64,000 bases of DNA. Source: Ignavibacteriaceae bacterium. GTDB taxonomy: Bacteria; Bacteroidota; Ignavibacteria; Ignavibacteriales; Ignavibacteriaceae. Below the pieces are notes generated by a model, which saw only the letters and a program-made list of their open reading frames with translations, was not told where the DNA came from and searched no databases. A program made the position numbers and the translations under genes. The stretch covers positions 1-64,000 of the forward strand of contig JAHBUO010000004.1 in NCBI GenBank assembly GCA_019638025.1. The letters run 5' to 3'. Shown piece after piece: positions 48,431-58,380 of the stretch; position 1 is the stretch's first letter; every line of letters begins with the position of its first letter.

Positions 48431-48460
48431 AAAAGGGAGTTTTTAACAACTCCCTTTTTA
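48431..48460. terminator. Bidirectional terminator after fbp
   Basis: Perfect 11-bp stem AAAAGGGAGTT / AACTCCCTTTT with a 6-base loop and T-rich flanks on both strands. It serves fbp (stop at 48421) and the convergent small gene ending at 48461. Confidence 0.85.
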
Positions 48461-48727
48461 TTATTTCTTTATTGAAGTTAATTCTGTTTCAATTAATTCA
48501 GCTAATTTTTTTTCCGAAATTCCCTTCAACGATAGCTTTGCATTTCTAACTGTTATGTAAGGAGCATCTCCCTCTCCTTTAACAAATTTGAAAAGAGCGT
48601 ATCCCAAACGATTTCTATCATTAATTACAGGAATAAACTCAGAAAATTTTTCTACAATGTTATAAACTTGTTTTTCAATTGAATCTGCCGAAAATTCTAA
48701 AGTTGATGGCGAAGCTAAAGTTGTCAT
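48461..48727 (-). CDS. Small uncharacterised protein
   Basis: An 88-residue soluble protein that I do not recognise. The N-terminal half looks helical (STLEFSADSIEKQVYNIVEKFSE split around a serine-rich start), and the C-terminal half has an alternating pattern (APYITVRNAKLSLKGISEKK) ending in an amphipathic helix. The start ATG at 48727 follows an AAGAAAGAT purine-rich stretch. It is transcribed alone, convergent with fbp and divergent from the lipopolysaccharide gene cluster. It has no signal peptide, transmembrane segment or cysteine. Confidence 0.6.
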   Translation of the reverse strand: MTTLASPSTLEFSADSIEKQVYNIVEKFSEFIPVINDRNRLGYALFKFVKGEGDAPYITVRNAKLSLKGISEKKLAELIETELTSIKK

Positions 48728-48820
48728 ATCTTTCTCTTAATATTATTTTACTACAAAAATAGTCAACAGAAATTAAAGTTCAATACTTTCACTTGGTAAC
48801 ATCTCCCCTTTTAGGTAATT

Positions 48821-49831
48821 TTGCCAAAATATTTTGTAAAGATTTTGATTAAAGATACATTTCAAAAAATATTAGTAGTCAGATTAAGCTCATTGGGTGA
48901 TGTTATTCTAACAACACCCATTTATCGGTCTCTAAAAAAAAGCGACAAAGATATAATTATCCATACTGTTGTCTTAGATGCATATAAGGATGTATTAAAG
49001 ACCAACCCCTACATAAACAGCGTTTGGGAATACAGTAAAAATTCCGAAGTTATAAAAATTCTGAATGAATCTCTTATTCACGAAGAGTATGATTATGTAA
49101 TTGATTTACAAAATAATTTTCGTTCCAGAGAACTTCTTCGAAATGTTTCAAAGAACACCTATAGATTTGAAAAGCATAGTTTGAAAAAACTTCTTTTAGT
49201 TCATTTTAAAATCAATCTGCTTAAAAACTTCCCTCATATAACTGAAAGATACGCCGCCACATTTCCGGAAATAAAATTAGATAACGAGGGACCTGAAATA
49301 TTTATCCCCTCATCAGTTAAACCGAGAATAGCTGAAAATGAAGTTGTTATTGGATTGTGTCCCGGTTCAAAACATTTTACTAAAATGTGGCCTATTGACA
49401 ATTTTGTAGAGCTCGGTAATATGCTGATTAAAAAGGGAGTTAAAGTTGCAATCTTTGGCGGCAGTGACGACAAAAATATTTGCAAACATTTAGAAAGGAA
49501 TATTAAAGGAAGCATTAATTTGACTACCGATAATAATATTCTTCAATTAGCTTCTGATATGAAAAATTGCATTGCAATTATTTGCAATGACTCCGGATTG
49601 ATGCATACTGCAACTGCCGTTAAAACTAATGTGTTAGCAATATTCGGCTCTACAGTTAGGGAATTTGGTTTTTATCCGTATAAATCGACTCATTCTGTTT
49701 TAGAAAATTTTTCTTTATCTTGCCGACCATGTTCACATATTGGACGAAAAAGTTGTCCTAAAAAACATTTCAAATGCATGAAAGAAATTACACCTTCACA
49801 AGTATATGATAAACTTCAAGAGTTAATTTAA
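48821..49831 (+). CDS. Glycosyltransferase family 9 (heptosyltransferase-like)
   Basis: A 336-residue ADP-heptose:LPS heptosyltransferase-like enzyme of the lipopolysaccharide inner core. It has the N-terminal ILVVRLSSLGDVILTTP motif, the donor-site IGLCPGSKHFTKMWP segment, NDSGLMHTATAV, and a C-terminal cysteine-rich stretch (CRPCSHIGRKSCP). No ATG lies before the first motif. The TTG at 48821 (MPKYFVK) or a later TTG must be used, and a weak AGGTAA precedes the former, so the exact start is uncertain. The Kdo transferase gene follows after 3 bases. Which heptose it adds cannot be read. Confidence 0.87.
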   Translation: MPKYFVKILIKDTFQKILVVRLSSLGDVILTTPIYRSLKKSDKDIIIHTVVLDAYKDVLKTNPYINSVWEYSKNSEVIKILNESLIHEEYDYVIDLQNNFRSRELLRNVSKNTYRFEKHSLKKLLLVHFKINLLKNFPHITERYAATFPEIKLDNEGPEIFIPSSVKPRIAENEVVIGLCPGSKHFTKMWPIDNFVELGNMLIKKGVKVAIFGGSDDKNICKHLERNIKGSINLTTDNNILQLASDMKNCIAIICNDSGLMHTATAVKTNVLAIFGSTVREFGFYPYKSTHSVLENFSLSCRPCSHIGRKSCPKKHFKCMKEITPSQVYDKLQELI

Positions 49832-49834
49832 TTT

Positions 49835-51111
49835 ATGATAGAAAATATCTGGCTTCATCTATATAATTTGATTGTAATTCCATTGTTCTATGTGTTTCTG
49901 AATGTCGGGCAATTATTCAACAAAAAAATAAAAGCCGGCATTATCGGTCGGAAGCGCCTTTTTGAAAAGTTAATTTTAAGTATTTCAGATATTGATTCAT
50001 CAAAAAAATTGATTTGGTTTCATTCTTCTTCATTGGGTGAATTTGAACAGGCAAAACCAATTATTGAAAAATTAAAAGAGCTTAGTAATATCAATATTCT
50101 TGTAACTTTCTTTTCTCCTTCAGGTTTTGAAAACTCAAAAAAATATCCCTATGCAGATATTGTAACTTATATTCCTTTAGACACCCCTTTCAATGCTAAA
50201 CGCTTTGTCGAAATTTGTAAACCGACATTGGCAGTTTTTATGAGATATGATATCTGGCCTAATCACGTATATCAACTTCATCAAAAAGGAATTCCGACAA
50301 TTTTAGTTGATGCAACCATGCGCGATAATTCACCAAGAAAAAATGTCTTCGCAAAGAGTTTTCATAATGGTATTTATAAAAAACTATCAAAGATATTAAC
50401 CGTTTCTGAAAGTGATGCACTAAATTTTAAAACATTTAATATAACACCGTTTCAAGTTGATGCTGTTGGAGATACAAGGTTTGATCGTGTTTATCAACGG
50501 AGTCTGATTGCAAAACAGAAAAATTTGATAAGAGATGATATCCTTGCCGGAAGGAAAATACTTGTTGCCGGCAGCACATGGTTTGAAGATGAAGATGTTT
50601 TGATTCCCGCTCTGATAAAAGCTCTCAAATATCATAATGATTTTCTTGTTATTATCGCTCCGCATGAACCAACCATTCATCATCTTGAAAAACTTGAAAA
50701 TGATTTTAACGGAAAAGAAAAAGCAATCCGCTTTTCTTATTTAAATAGTTATAATAACGAAAGAGTCATACTTGTTGATTCAATAGGGATTCTCTTAACA
50801 CTCTATTGTTATGCCGACCTTACATTTGTAGGCGGAAGTTTTAAAAGCAACATACATAATTCTCGAAGCGGCTGTTTATGGAGTCGGTAATGTTTGGTCC
50901 CAAAATTCACAACTCCCAAGAAGCAAAAAAATTAGCTGAAACTGGAGGGGGAATAATTATCAAAAATAAAAAAGAAGCGTACAGAAACATTAAGCAACTA
51001 CTCACAAACGATGAGCTTTGTAAAAGTAAAGGAGAAGCTGCCGGCAATTTTGTGTTGTCAAATATTGGCGCAACAGAAAAAATCTTAAAAGAAGTTTATA
51101 AATATATATAA
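49835..51111 (+). pseudogene. waaA: Kdo transferase (WaaA/KdtA) with a twice-shifted reading frame
   Basis: Transfers Kdo to lipid A. The first 342 codons read normally: N-terminal membrane segment, IWFHSSSLGEFEQAKPIIEK with the catalytic glutamate region, and AGSTWFEDED, up to FVGGSFKSNIHN. There the frame closes at 50890. The conserved continuation ILEAAVYGV is found in the +1 frame (50859-50885), and VMFGPKIHNSQEAKKLAETGG in the third frame (from 50887 to the stop at 51111). Two separate 2-base losses, near 50859 and near 50885, would restore a complete protein of about 425 residues. Because the rest is well conserved, sequencing error or very recent mutation is likely. Confidence 0.85.
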
Positions 51112-51115
51112 TACA

Positions 51116-53578
51116 ATGTATGTTCAAATAGTATTCCCTGTTCCCTTCAAGAAATCCTTTACTTACTCTGTCCCAACCGAATTAGAAGAATACATTCAGG
51201 CAGGGATAAGAGCTGTAGCTCAATTTGGTAAAAGGGTTACAACCGGTTTTATCATTAGCCATTCTTCCGAAACCGATGTGAAAGAAAAAATAAAACCGAT
51301 AATTGATCTATTAGATGATCAGCCGGTTTTTAATCAAACTGATTTTGAATTCTATAATTGGATGGCTGATTATTATTTATCAACAATTGGAGAAGTATTA
51401 CGTTTAACTGTTCCGCAAGGAAGCGATGTTCAAAGTAAAAAGAAATATTCTTCTGATAGAGAGTATGCCACTCAATTGCTTTCAGATGAGAAAAATAAAA
51501 ATTCCCTAAAAGCTAAATTGCTTAAAGTTTTTTCGGATAAAGAAATTGCTTCCTTAAAGTTTCTTCAGAAAGAAGTCGACAAAAAAAACATCTACTCACA
51601 GTTAAGAACATTGATAAATAAAGGGGTCATTACTGAACATGAAGATACTGAAGCCCCAAAAGCTAAAGAGAAGAAAGTACTTTTTGCAAAATTAATTAAA
51701 CCGATTGATGAAGTTTATGATTTTATTCCAAGCATTGAGAGTAAGTCACCAAAGCAAGTTGCATTGCTACTTCGCTTGCTTAATATCCCGGAAAAAGAAG
51801 CCTCATTAAGTGAACTCTCAAAAGAGCTTAACATTACAAAATCTTCAGCTGATTCGTTAGTTAAGAAAGGAATTCTTTCTGTTTATTATAAAGTGATAGA
51901 GCGGAAACATTCGATCTCATATCAAGAAGAATTTAAGAATTTCGAACTTACACCCCAACAGATTAGCGTTGTAGATACTGTTAATCAATCCGTTATCAAT
52001 CCGGCTTTTAAAGTATTTTTATTGCATGGAGTAACCGGAAGCGGCAAAACTCAAGTATATATCGAGTTAATTAAAACTGCTCTCTCGGTTGGCAAATCAG
52101 CTTTATTACTTGTTCCGGAAATATCTTTAACTCCACAAATGACTGCCAGACTCTACAACATTTTCCGTGATGAAGTTACTGTTATGCACAGCAGAATGTC
52201 ACCCGGAGAAAGATTTGATGCATGGCAAAAAGTTTTAAAAAGAAAATCAAAAATTGTTATCGGAGCCAGGTCAGCACTGTTTGCTCCACTGGACAATATC
52301 GGGATAATAATTGTTGATGAAGAGCATGATCACAGTTATAAGCAAGATGATAACCCAAGATATAACGGAAGAGATTGTGCAATTATGCGCGCTAAGTTTT
52401 TGAATATTCCGGTTCTGCTGGGTTCAGCTACTCCCTCTGTTGAAAGTATGTGGAATGCTAATCAGAATAAATATACTTTGCTGCAACTTCCGGAGCGCGT
52501 TGATAATGCTAAACTGCCTCTCATCACTCTCGTAAATATTCTTGATGAGAAAAAGCAAAAAAGAATGGAAAATATTTTTTCCAAGACTTTATTGGAAAAA
52601 ATAAATGATAGACTTTTAAAAAAAGAAGGGATAATTATCCTTCAAAATAGAAGGGGGTTTTCAACCCAACTCTATTGTATTGAATGTGGTCAAATTGAGG
52701 TATGCGATAATTGTTCTGTCTCTTTAGTTTATCATATCAATCAAAACATATTGAAATGTCACTACTGTGGTTTTACAAAAAAAATTCCACCTACATGTAA
52801 TCACTGCGGTTCACATCATCTAAAATATTTTGGTACAGGTACAGAGCGAGTTGAAGACGAGCTTTCGTTTTATTTCCCGAACACTAACATTACGAGAATT
52901 GATTCTGATTCAGTTTCAAAAAAAGGATTCCTTGGCGAAATTCTTAATAAATTTAGAAACGGTGAGATTGATATACTTGTCGGAACTCAAATAGTTTCAA
53001 AAGGTCTTGATTTTTCAAGAGTAAGCTTGGTTGGAGTTATCTCAGCGGAGACAAGCTTATGGATGCCAGACTTTCGTGCCGATGAAAGAACTTTTCAGTT
53101 ATTAACACAAGTTTCAGGAAGAGCCGGAAGAAGTACTCTCAGTGGCGAAGTATTAATTCAAACACAAAATCATAGGCACTTCGTCTTGAAAATGGTTCTT
53201 GAGAATAACTATAACGGTTTTTATAGTAAAGAAATTATCGATAGAAAAACTCACGGATATCCACCATTTGTTAGAATTTGCTTGATTGAAACTAAACACA
53301 AAATTGAGGAACATGCGCGGGGAGCAATTATCGATTTTTATAATGAACTTAAAATATTTGATAAAAGATTAAAAGTATCTCCTCCTACAACTGCAGTGTT
53401 GGCGCGGTTAAAAGGTGAATTTCGATATCAATTAATAGTTAAAAGTTCTCGTGAGATTGACCCGGCAGGTTCGCTTTTAAGAAAAGCAATTTTAGAATCT
53501 TATGCAAATTATAACCGCAAAACAAGATTTCGAGATGTGAGAATAATTTTTGATATCGATCCGCAAAGTATAATATAA
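51116..53578 (+). CDS. priA: Primosomal protein N' (PriA replication-restart helicase)
   Basis: An 820-residue 3'-5' superfamily 2 DNA helicase that restarts stalled forks. The N-terminal DNA-binding domain (QIVFPVPFKKSFTYSVP) and a winged-helix region precede the helicase core: Walker A GVTGSGKTQ with K311, the DEEH box (IIVDEEHDHSYKQ), and the zinc-binding insertion with four cysteine pairs (CIEC, CDNC, CHYC, CNHC). GTGTERVEDEL, IVSKGLDF and QVSGRAGR complete the helicase motifs. The ATG lies 4 bases after the waaA stop, so all three genes appear to be co-transcribed. A strong terminator follows directly. Confidence 0.96.
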   Translation: MYVQIVFPVPFKKSFTYSVPTELEEYIQAGIRAVAQFGKRVTTGFIISHSSETDVKEKIKPIIDLLDDQPVFNQTDFEFYNWMADYYLSTIGEVLRLTVPQGSDVQSKKKYSSDREYATQLLSDEKNKNSLKAKLLKVFSDKEIASLKFLQKEVDKKNIYSQLRTLINKGVITEHEDTEAPKAKEKKVLFAKLIKPIDEVYDFIPSIESKSPKQVALLLRLLNIPEKEASLSELSKELNITKSSADSLVKKGILSVYYKVIERKHSISYQEEFKNFELTPQQISVVDTVNQSVINPAFKVFLLHGVTGSGKTQVYIELIKTALSVGKSALLLVPEISLTPQMTARLYNIFRDEVTVMHSRMSPGERFDAWQKVLKRKSKIVIGARSALFAPLDNIGIIIVDEEHDHSYKQDDNPRYNGRDCAIMRAKFLNIPVLLGSATPSVESMWNANQNKYTLLQLPERVDNAKLPLITLVNILDEKKQKRMENIFSKTLLEKINDRLLKKEGIIILQNRRGFSTQLYCIECGQIEVCDNCSVSLVYHINQNILKCHYCGFTKKIPPTCNHCGSHHLKYFGTGTERVEDELSFYFPNTNITRIDSDSVSKKGFLGEILNKFRNGEIDILVGTQIVSKGLDFSRVSLVGVISAETSLWMPDFRADERTFQLLTQVSGRAGRSTLSGEVLIQTQNHRHFVLKMVLENNYNGFYSKEIIDRKTHGYPPFVRICLIETKHKIEEHARGAIIDFYNELKIFDKRLKVSPPTTAVLARLKGEFRYQLIVKSSREIDPAGSLLRKAILESYANYNRKTRFRDVRIIFDIDPQSII

Positions 53579-53613
53579 AAGACTGACCTAATAAAAATTA
53601 GGTCAGTCTTTTT
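53577..53613. terminator. Bidirectional terminator between priA and carboxypeptidase genes
   Basis: Stem AAAAGACTGACCTAAT / ATTAGGTCAGTCTTTT (up to 16 bp) with a 4-base loop and a T-run on the plus side. The pairing begins at the priA stop codon itself and ends 4 bases before the convergent gene. Confidence 0.9.
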
Positions 53614-53617
53614 GCAA

Positions 53618-56317
53618 TTACTTCATCAACATAAATTTTTTAGTTGATACAAAATCGCCGGTTCGTAATTCGTAAAAATATAATCCGCTTGAAAGATTGT
53701 GATAATCAGCCGAGTTAAATTCAACTTGATGTTTGCCGGCATTCTTAATCTCATGAACTAAGGTTTTGATTTCTCTGCCGAGTAAATCATAAACCTTCAA
53801 ACTTACAAAACCCGATTTTGACAATTGATAATTGATAACTGTTGATGGATTAAATGGATTGGGATAATTTTGTTCGAGTGAGTATTCAAATCCTCCATTA
53901 AAATCAACTTCAACAATTCCAACAGTCTTTACTGAACCATCGAAATCAATTTGACGCAATCTGTAACTGGATTTACCCATAATTGGATTTATATCAACAA
54001 AGGAATATGAATTTACTTCTGTTGTTGTTCCACTTCCCTCAATATATCCCAACAAATTCCATTCAATATTATTAGATGATCTTTCAACGCTGAACTTAGA
54101 ATTATTAATTTCACTATTAGTTAACCATTTTAACCGTATCGATTGCTCAAAAACACTTGCAGTAAAAGATGAAAGTTCAACCGGAACTACTCCGTATGTA
54201 TAAATGCCAATATCATCAATATACCACCCGTCGTTATTTATTGAACCATCAGTTCGTAATTCAAATCTTAACTTGATGTCTTGTCCGGCAAATGAAGTTA
54301 AATCGAATTCTTCTTTAACCCATGACGCTCTTAAACCATCGTACATCGGCATACCTGTTGGGACTTGTTTTCCACTTCCAGATGCAGGCTTAGTATATTG
54401 ACCGGATATCGGATTCCATGTGGAACCGTTGTTTGTGCTAATTAAAACTACTCCGCAATCCCACTTTGTTTCGATATCCCACTTAGTCCAGAATGATAAA
54501 CGTGGATTATTCAATCCGGTTAAACTTATTGGATTGGTAGTCGTCAAACTTACTGTTGCATTTGAGACATAGTTCCCTATTGGGCTATCTGTATAAGAGT
54601 TAGGGGTTGAATAATAAGATGAAGTTGTTGCTCCCCACTGCGGTGTAGTCGGTGAGGCAGAAATAGTCCACAAATTTGTTGGATTGTTTGTAGTATCAAC
54701 AAAAGCAAAATTTGGCGTACCCAATACAATACGCAAAGTATCGCTGGACATTACAGTTCCGTTAGTTGAAGTTCTTACTAACAGTTTTGCAAGGTAATCA
54801 ATCGGAGCCATTGGTGAAATTGAAAATATAAAAGGAGTGGTTACCGGAATTGTTGTGCGTGCGGGTAAAGAAGGAATATTAACCGTTCCACTATTAATAG
54901 ATATAAATTGGTCAAGCGAAATTAGCTCGACCGTTAGATTGGCAGCATCACCTAATCCTTTATTCTTAATACTCGAAATATTCATTTGAATATTTTGATC
55001 ACCGGGATTAAAATATTGTCTATCATAAGCTACATTATTTAATTTAACATATTCACCGGCAACATAGGCGTAATACAGATTCGGAAGAACATTTTCTTGT
55101 GCAAGCGGGAATATTCTACTTTGTGCAGGCCAAAATCCATCACTTGAAGAGCCAACCTCCGGAGTCATTGCAAATATTTTTCCTTGTTGGGGAATATTTC
55201 CGTCATACATATAGTCATCACTATTACCGCGTGTAGAATAGCCAACGGTTTGAACATCGGTTCCCGGTAAGTAACCATTATATGCAACCATATCACCGGC
55301 AAATTCACGAAAGATTGCTGAATCGGGTGTTTCCATACCTAACGCACCATAAGGATAAATCAGTAGGTTACTGTAAGTATGATAATTAAGAGCATTTTTA
55401 AAATTTCGGGAGATAATGAAGTTACGATAATTTTGAGTTTCAGGTTCGGAAAATGGTGAGGGTCCTCTATAAGTATCGGAAGAAGGAGTAGTACTTGAAC
55501 CACCATTAGGTGCGTTCCAATAGTTTTCGGGTCCAAAATTTCTGTTTAAATCAATACCATAACTACCGATGTTATTTTTTCTGTTTTTCCTCCACATTCC
55601 ACCCCCTGAAGGTGAATTTATTTGATTGTAATAGTATCCATCCGGATTTAATATCGGTATAAAATACATCTCTCTATTATTTACAAGGTAAGTTACCTCA
55701 GGATTTGTCCCATAGTTTTCGAGAAGATAGTACATGAAGTATATCATTTGCATCATAGCTTGAGGTTCTCGAGCATGAATCATTGCTGAGTATAAAACTT
55801 CAGGTTCATTTTCATCTATATCAGGATTATCCGATATTTTTACCATATACATCGGTCGTCCTTCAACAGTATTCCCGATTGATTGTTTTGTAGTTATCAA
55901 GTTTGGATAAAGCATTCTCATACTATCAAGTTTTGCAGTTACTTCTGCAACAGTATAGTATCCCGCCAAAGAACCGTAACCAAAGCCTGTCACACCGAAA
56001 TTTTCCTTGCTATGGTTTAAAGCTTCAGCTTTTTCAAAATCCGTAAGTTTGGGAAGTTTTTCAAAATATTCTTTCCAATCATCGATTAGAATTTCAACTT
56101 TGTAATTAAGTAACGATAACTGTGAAAATTCTTCTTCGTTTACAAAAAGGATGAGTTCGTTATCTTTTGTCCATTCAACATGTTCTAAATCGAAACCAAA
56201 TTTTATTAAGTCAGATAATTGACTTCTTTCCTGAAATGATATTTTGATTTGTTTATAGGATTGTGAATACCCGATGGTAGTTAATAGAAGAAAGAGTAAG
56301 AGAATCAGCTTGTTCAT
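53618..56317 (-). CDS. T9SS-secreted zinc carboxypeptidase (M14 family)
   Basis: An 899-residue exported metallopeptidase with signal peptide MNKLILLLFLLLTTIGYS. Residues ~118-420 are the M14 catalytic domain: zinc ligands H181 and E184 (HAREP) and H313 (NYHTYSN), substrate-binding GIDLNRNFG, and catalytic E387 (MTPEVGSSSDG). Residues ~430-530 form a beta domain. Residues ~545-705 look like an immune-inhibitor/MAM-like lectin fold (LSFWTKWDIE, VVLISTNNGSTWNP). A fibronectin-like segment (VELSSFTASV) follows, and the C-terminal T9SS domain contains NYPNPFNPSTVI and ends KKFMLMK. It probably degrades extracellular peptides. Confidence 0.92.
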   Translation of the reverse strand: MNKLILLLFLLLTTIGYSQSYKQIKISFQERSQLSDLIKFGFDLEHVEWTKDNELILFVNEEEFSQLSLLNYKVEILIDDWKEYFEKLPKLTDFEKAEALNHSKENFGVTGFGYGSLAGYYTVAEVTAKLDSMRMLYPNLITTKQSIGNTVEGRPMYMVKISDNPDIDENEPEVLYSAMIHAREPQAMMQMIYFMYYLLENYGTNPEVTYLVNNREMYFIPILNPDGYYYNQINSPSGGGMWRKNRKNNIGSYGIDLNRNFGPENYWNAPNGGSSTTPSSDTYRGPSPFSEPETQNYRNFIISRNFKNALNYHTYSNLLIYPYGALGMETPDSAIFREFAGDMVAYNGYLPGTDVQTVGYSTRGNSDDYMYDGNIPQQGKIFAMTPEVGSSSDGFWPAQSRIFPLAQENVLPNLYYAYVAGEYVKLNNVAYDRQYFNPGDQNIQMNISSIKNKGLGDAANLTVELISLDQFISINSGTVNIPSLPARTTIPVTTPFIFSISPMAPIDYLAKLLVRTSTNGTVMSSDTLRIVLGTPNFAFVDTTNNPTNLWTISASPTTPQWGATTSSYYSTPNSYTDSPIGNYVSNATVSLTTTNPISLTGLNNPRLSFWTKWDIETKWDCGVVLISTNNGSTWNPISGQYTKPASGSGKQVPTGMPMYDGLRASWVKEEFDLTSFAGQDIKLRFELRTDGSINNDGWYIDDIGIYTYGVVPVELSSFTASVFEQSIRLKWLTNSEINNSKFSVERSSNNIEWNLLGYIEGSGTTTEVNSYSFVDINPIMGKSSYRLRQIDFDGSVKTVGIVEVDFNGGFEYSLEQNYPNPFNPSTVINYQLSKSGFVSLKVYDLLGREIKTLVHEIKNAGKHQVEFNSADYHNLSSGLYFYELRTGDFVSTKKFMLMK

Positions 56318-56484
56318 GTTTGACGCCTTTAAATAAAAATTTAAGTATAAAAAATAGAGTATTTGAATTAAAGATGCTGAAATAATTTCATCAGGCGATA
56401 CATCTCCCTATCAGTAAATTAGTCCTTATAAATATTTGATTAGATATTTTAAACATTATACGTAATATTTATTGAATGAATTTT

Positions 56485-56492
56485 TATATTTG
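56485..56492 (+). promoter_or_regulatory. Candidate -7 promoter element for the SpoIIE-type phosphatase operon
   Basis: TATATTTG matches TAnnTTTG exactly and lies 29 bases before the TTG start at 56521. A -33 TTTG at the expected spacing is not present. The 56318-56520 divergent gap is otherwise AT-rich with no gene seen. Confidence 0.33.
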
Positions 56493-56520
56493 ATAATAAA
56501 AAAATAATCTGAAGGATTAG

Positions 56521-57612
56521 TTGGCAGAGTTCAAATTATTTAAGAGCATTTATCATTTGTATTCGAATGATCTTTCTTATTCGGAATTCGAAAGACTCAT
56601 AAAGCGTGAAGCTCCGGAAATTTATGCTTTCTATTCTGCCGAGCTTACACCTCTCGATTTATCAAAGAACAAGGTTTCCGGGACACTTACATTTCTTAAA
56701 AATCTGTTTGTTGCCTTCTTAATGAAGTTAAGTCCGGTACGCAGAATTATTTATTCAATGTCTTTATTTTTTTTCTTCTATGGTTATTTATATGGAATGT
56801 GGGGTTGGAGTACACTTGCCTTTGTTCTAATTAATGGATTGCTTGCTTTTGAACTTGCAGATAAGCTTTCTGCTAGAGACGAACTTAACATTGCGCGAAA
56901 AATTCAGTCCAATCTGATGCCAAAATCCCCACCTAAACTTATTAAATATGATATAGCCTGCTATAGCGAAACTGCTAAAGAAGTTGGTGGAGATTATTAT
57001 GATTTTATTTCAATGAATAATGATAACAATCACTATTTGGTGATTGTCGGAGATATTTCAGGTAAAGGAATGGCTGCAGCAATCTATATGGTTCAGGTTC
57101 AAGCTATTCTTCATCACTTAATAAATTTTAATTCGGAGTTAAAACAGATTTTAGTTCAGTTGAATAAAAATCTGTACAGAATACTTAAAAGAGAGTTTTT
57201 CTTTACTTCCGGAGTTGTTTCACTCTCAAACAGTAATGAATTAACTATTTGCAGAGCAGGACATATGCCTTTCATCTTTTATTCAACTCTCGAAAAAAAA
57301 TGTACTAAACTTACACCACAGGGAATCGGTCTGGGCTTAACAGATAAGACCATTTTTAACGATTCACTTAAATCAGACAACTTAGAGATGAATACAGGTG
57401 ACATACTCCTAATTTTTACCGATGGTGTTACTGAAACAATGAATAACTATAAACAACAGTTTGGTGAAGAACGACTTCTAAATCTTATTGAAAGAAATGC
57501 ACAAAAATCTGCTAAGGAAATTGAAATCGCATTACTTAGAGAGATCAATTTATTTAAGAGAGATGCTTCGCCACATGACGATTTAACATTCGTTATTTTA
57601 AAAGCTAATTAA
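56521..57612 (+). CDS. Membrane-linked PP2C/SpoIIE-type serine phosphatase
   Basis: A 363-residue phosphatase. Residues ~65-115 hold two hydrophobic segments (IIYSMSLFFFFYGYLYG, LAFVLINGLLAFELA), anchoring the protein with a small cytoplasmic N-terminus. The RsbU/SpoIIE domain follows: ELNIARKIQSNLMP helix, GGDYYDF with D158, GKGMAAAIYM, FTDGVTET with D301 and PHDDLTF with D353/D354, the usual metal-binding aspartates. Translation starts at a TTG with a GAAGGA ribosome site 5 bases upstream; no ATG fits. It usually dephosphorylates an anti-sigma antagonist, but no such partner is encoded here. Downstream is an exported esterase gene. Confidence 0.9.
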   Translation: MAEFKLFKSIYHLYSNDLSYSEFERLIKREAPEIYAFYSAELTPLDLSKNKVSGTLTFLKNLFVAFLMKLSPVRRIIYSMSLFFFFYGYLYGMWGWSTLAFVLINGLLAFELADKLSARDELNIARKIQSNLMPKSPPKLIKYDIACYSETAKEVGGDYYDFISMNNDNNHYLVIVGDISGKGMAAAIYMVQVQAILHHLINFNSELKQILVQLNKNLYRILKREFFFTSGVVSLSNSNELTICRAGHMPFIFYSTLEKKCTKLTPQGIGLGLTDKTIFNDSLKSDNLEMNTGDILLIFTDGVTETMNNYKQQFGEERLLNLIERNAQKSAKEIEIALLREINLFKRDASPHDDLTFVILKAN

Positions 57613-57646
57613 TATTGGTTTCTACTACAATTGAAGGGATTTGAGC

Positions 57647-58369
57647 ATGATTAAAAATAATTTGTTGCGGTTTCTTTTTCTTACTCTAATTTTTATAAGC
57701 AATGGTATGGCTCAAAATAATAACGACTGTAATCTAGAAAAAGTTTTAAATAAAGAGATTATTTGTTCTGTTGAAGTTCCTTACTTACAATACCTTCCGG
57801 AAAACTATTCGCATGAGGGAGAGGCTTTTCCACTACTTATATTTCTTCATGGTTCCGGCGAGCGAGGTACTGAACTTAAAAAAGTTAAGGCACACGGACC
57901 TCCTAAATTAATTGCAGAAGGGAAAGAATTTCCGTTTATTGTTATATCACCTCAATGTCCCGAAAACAGATGGTGGGATATTAAAGAGCTTAATCTCCTA
58001 TTAGATAATTTAATTGAAACATTAAATATTGATAAAAGAAGAATTTATCTAACCGGTTTATCAATGGGTGGTTACGGAACTTGGGCTTGGGCAGAAAGTA
58101 GTCCGAATCGATTTGCGGCAATTGCGCCTGTATGTGGTGGTGGAAATCCATTAACAATTTCAAAAATTGGAAAGATGCCTGTTTGGGCATTTCACGGTGC
58201 AAAGGATTTTGTAGTACCTGTAGCTGAATCGGAAAGATTAATTGAAAAACTTAAAACTTTAAACTCTGATGTTCAATTAACAATATATCCCGAAGCCGGA
58301 CATGATTCTTGGACAGAAACTTACAATAATGAAAAGTTATATGAATGGTTTTTAACTCACTCTAAATAG
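57647..58369 (+). CDS. Exported alpha/beta-hydrolase esterase
   Basis: A 240-residue secreted hydrolase of the phospholipase/carboxylesterase or polyhydroxybutyrate depolymerase-like group. The ATG at 57647 has a GAAGGG ribosome site and gives the signal peptide MIKNNLLRFLFLTLIFISNGMA. FLHGSGERG is the oxyanion-loop motif, GLSMGGYGTW holds the nucleophile serine, GAKDFVVP the aspartate and AGHDSW the histidine. It lies 34 bases after the phosphatase gene and 11 bases before a small membrane protein gene. The substrate is unknown. Confidence 0.87.
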   Translation: MIKNNLLRFLFLTLIFISNGMAQNNNDCNLEKVLNKEIICSVEVPYLQYLPENYSHEGEAFPLLIFLHGSGERGTELKKVKAHGPPKLIAEGKEFPFIVISPQCPENRWWDIKELNLLLDNLIETLNIDKRRIYLTGLSMGGYGTWAWAESSPNRFAAIAPVCGGGNPLTISKIGKMPVWAFHGAKDFVVPVAESERLIEKLKTLNSDVQLTIYPEAGHDSWTETYNNEKLYEWFLTHSK

Positions 58370-58380
58370 TTAGCTGAAAT

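Noticed and set aside
50850-50895. Programmed ribosomal frameshift in waaA
   Set aside because: Two shifts would be needed within about 40 bases, with no slippery heptamer or downstream pseudoknot seen; mutation or sequencing error is simpler.
50878-51111. Separate small gene starting at an internal ATG
   Set aside because: The 77-residue product begins with the conserved C-terminal Kdo transferase sequence (FGPKIHNSQEA) and is the shifted end of waaA, not an independent gene.
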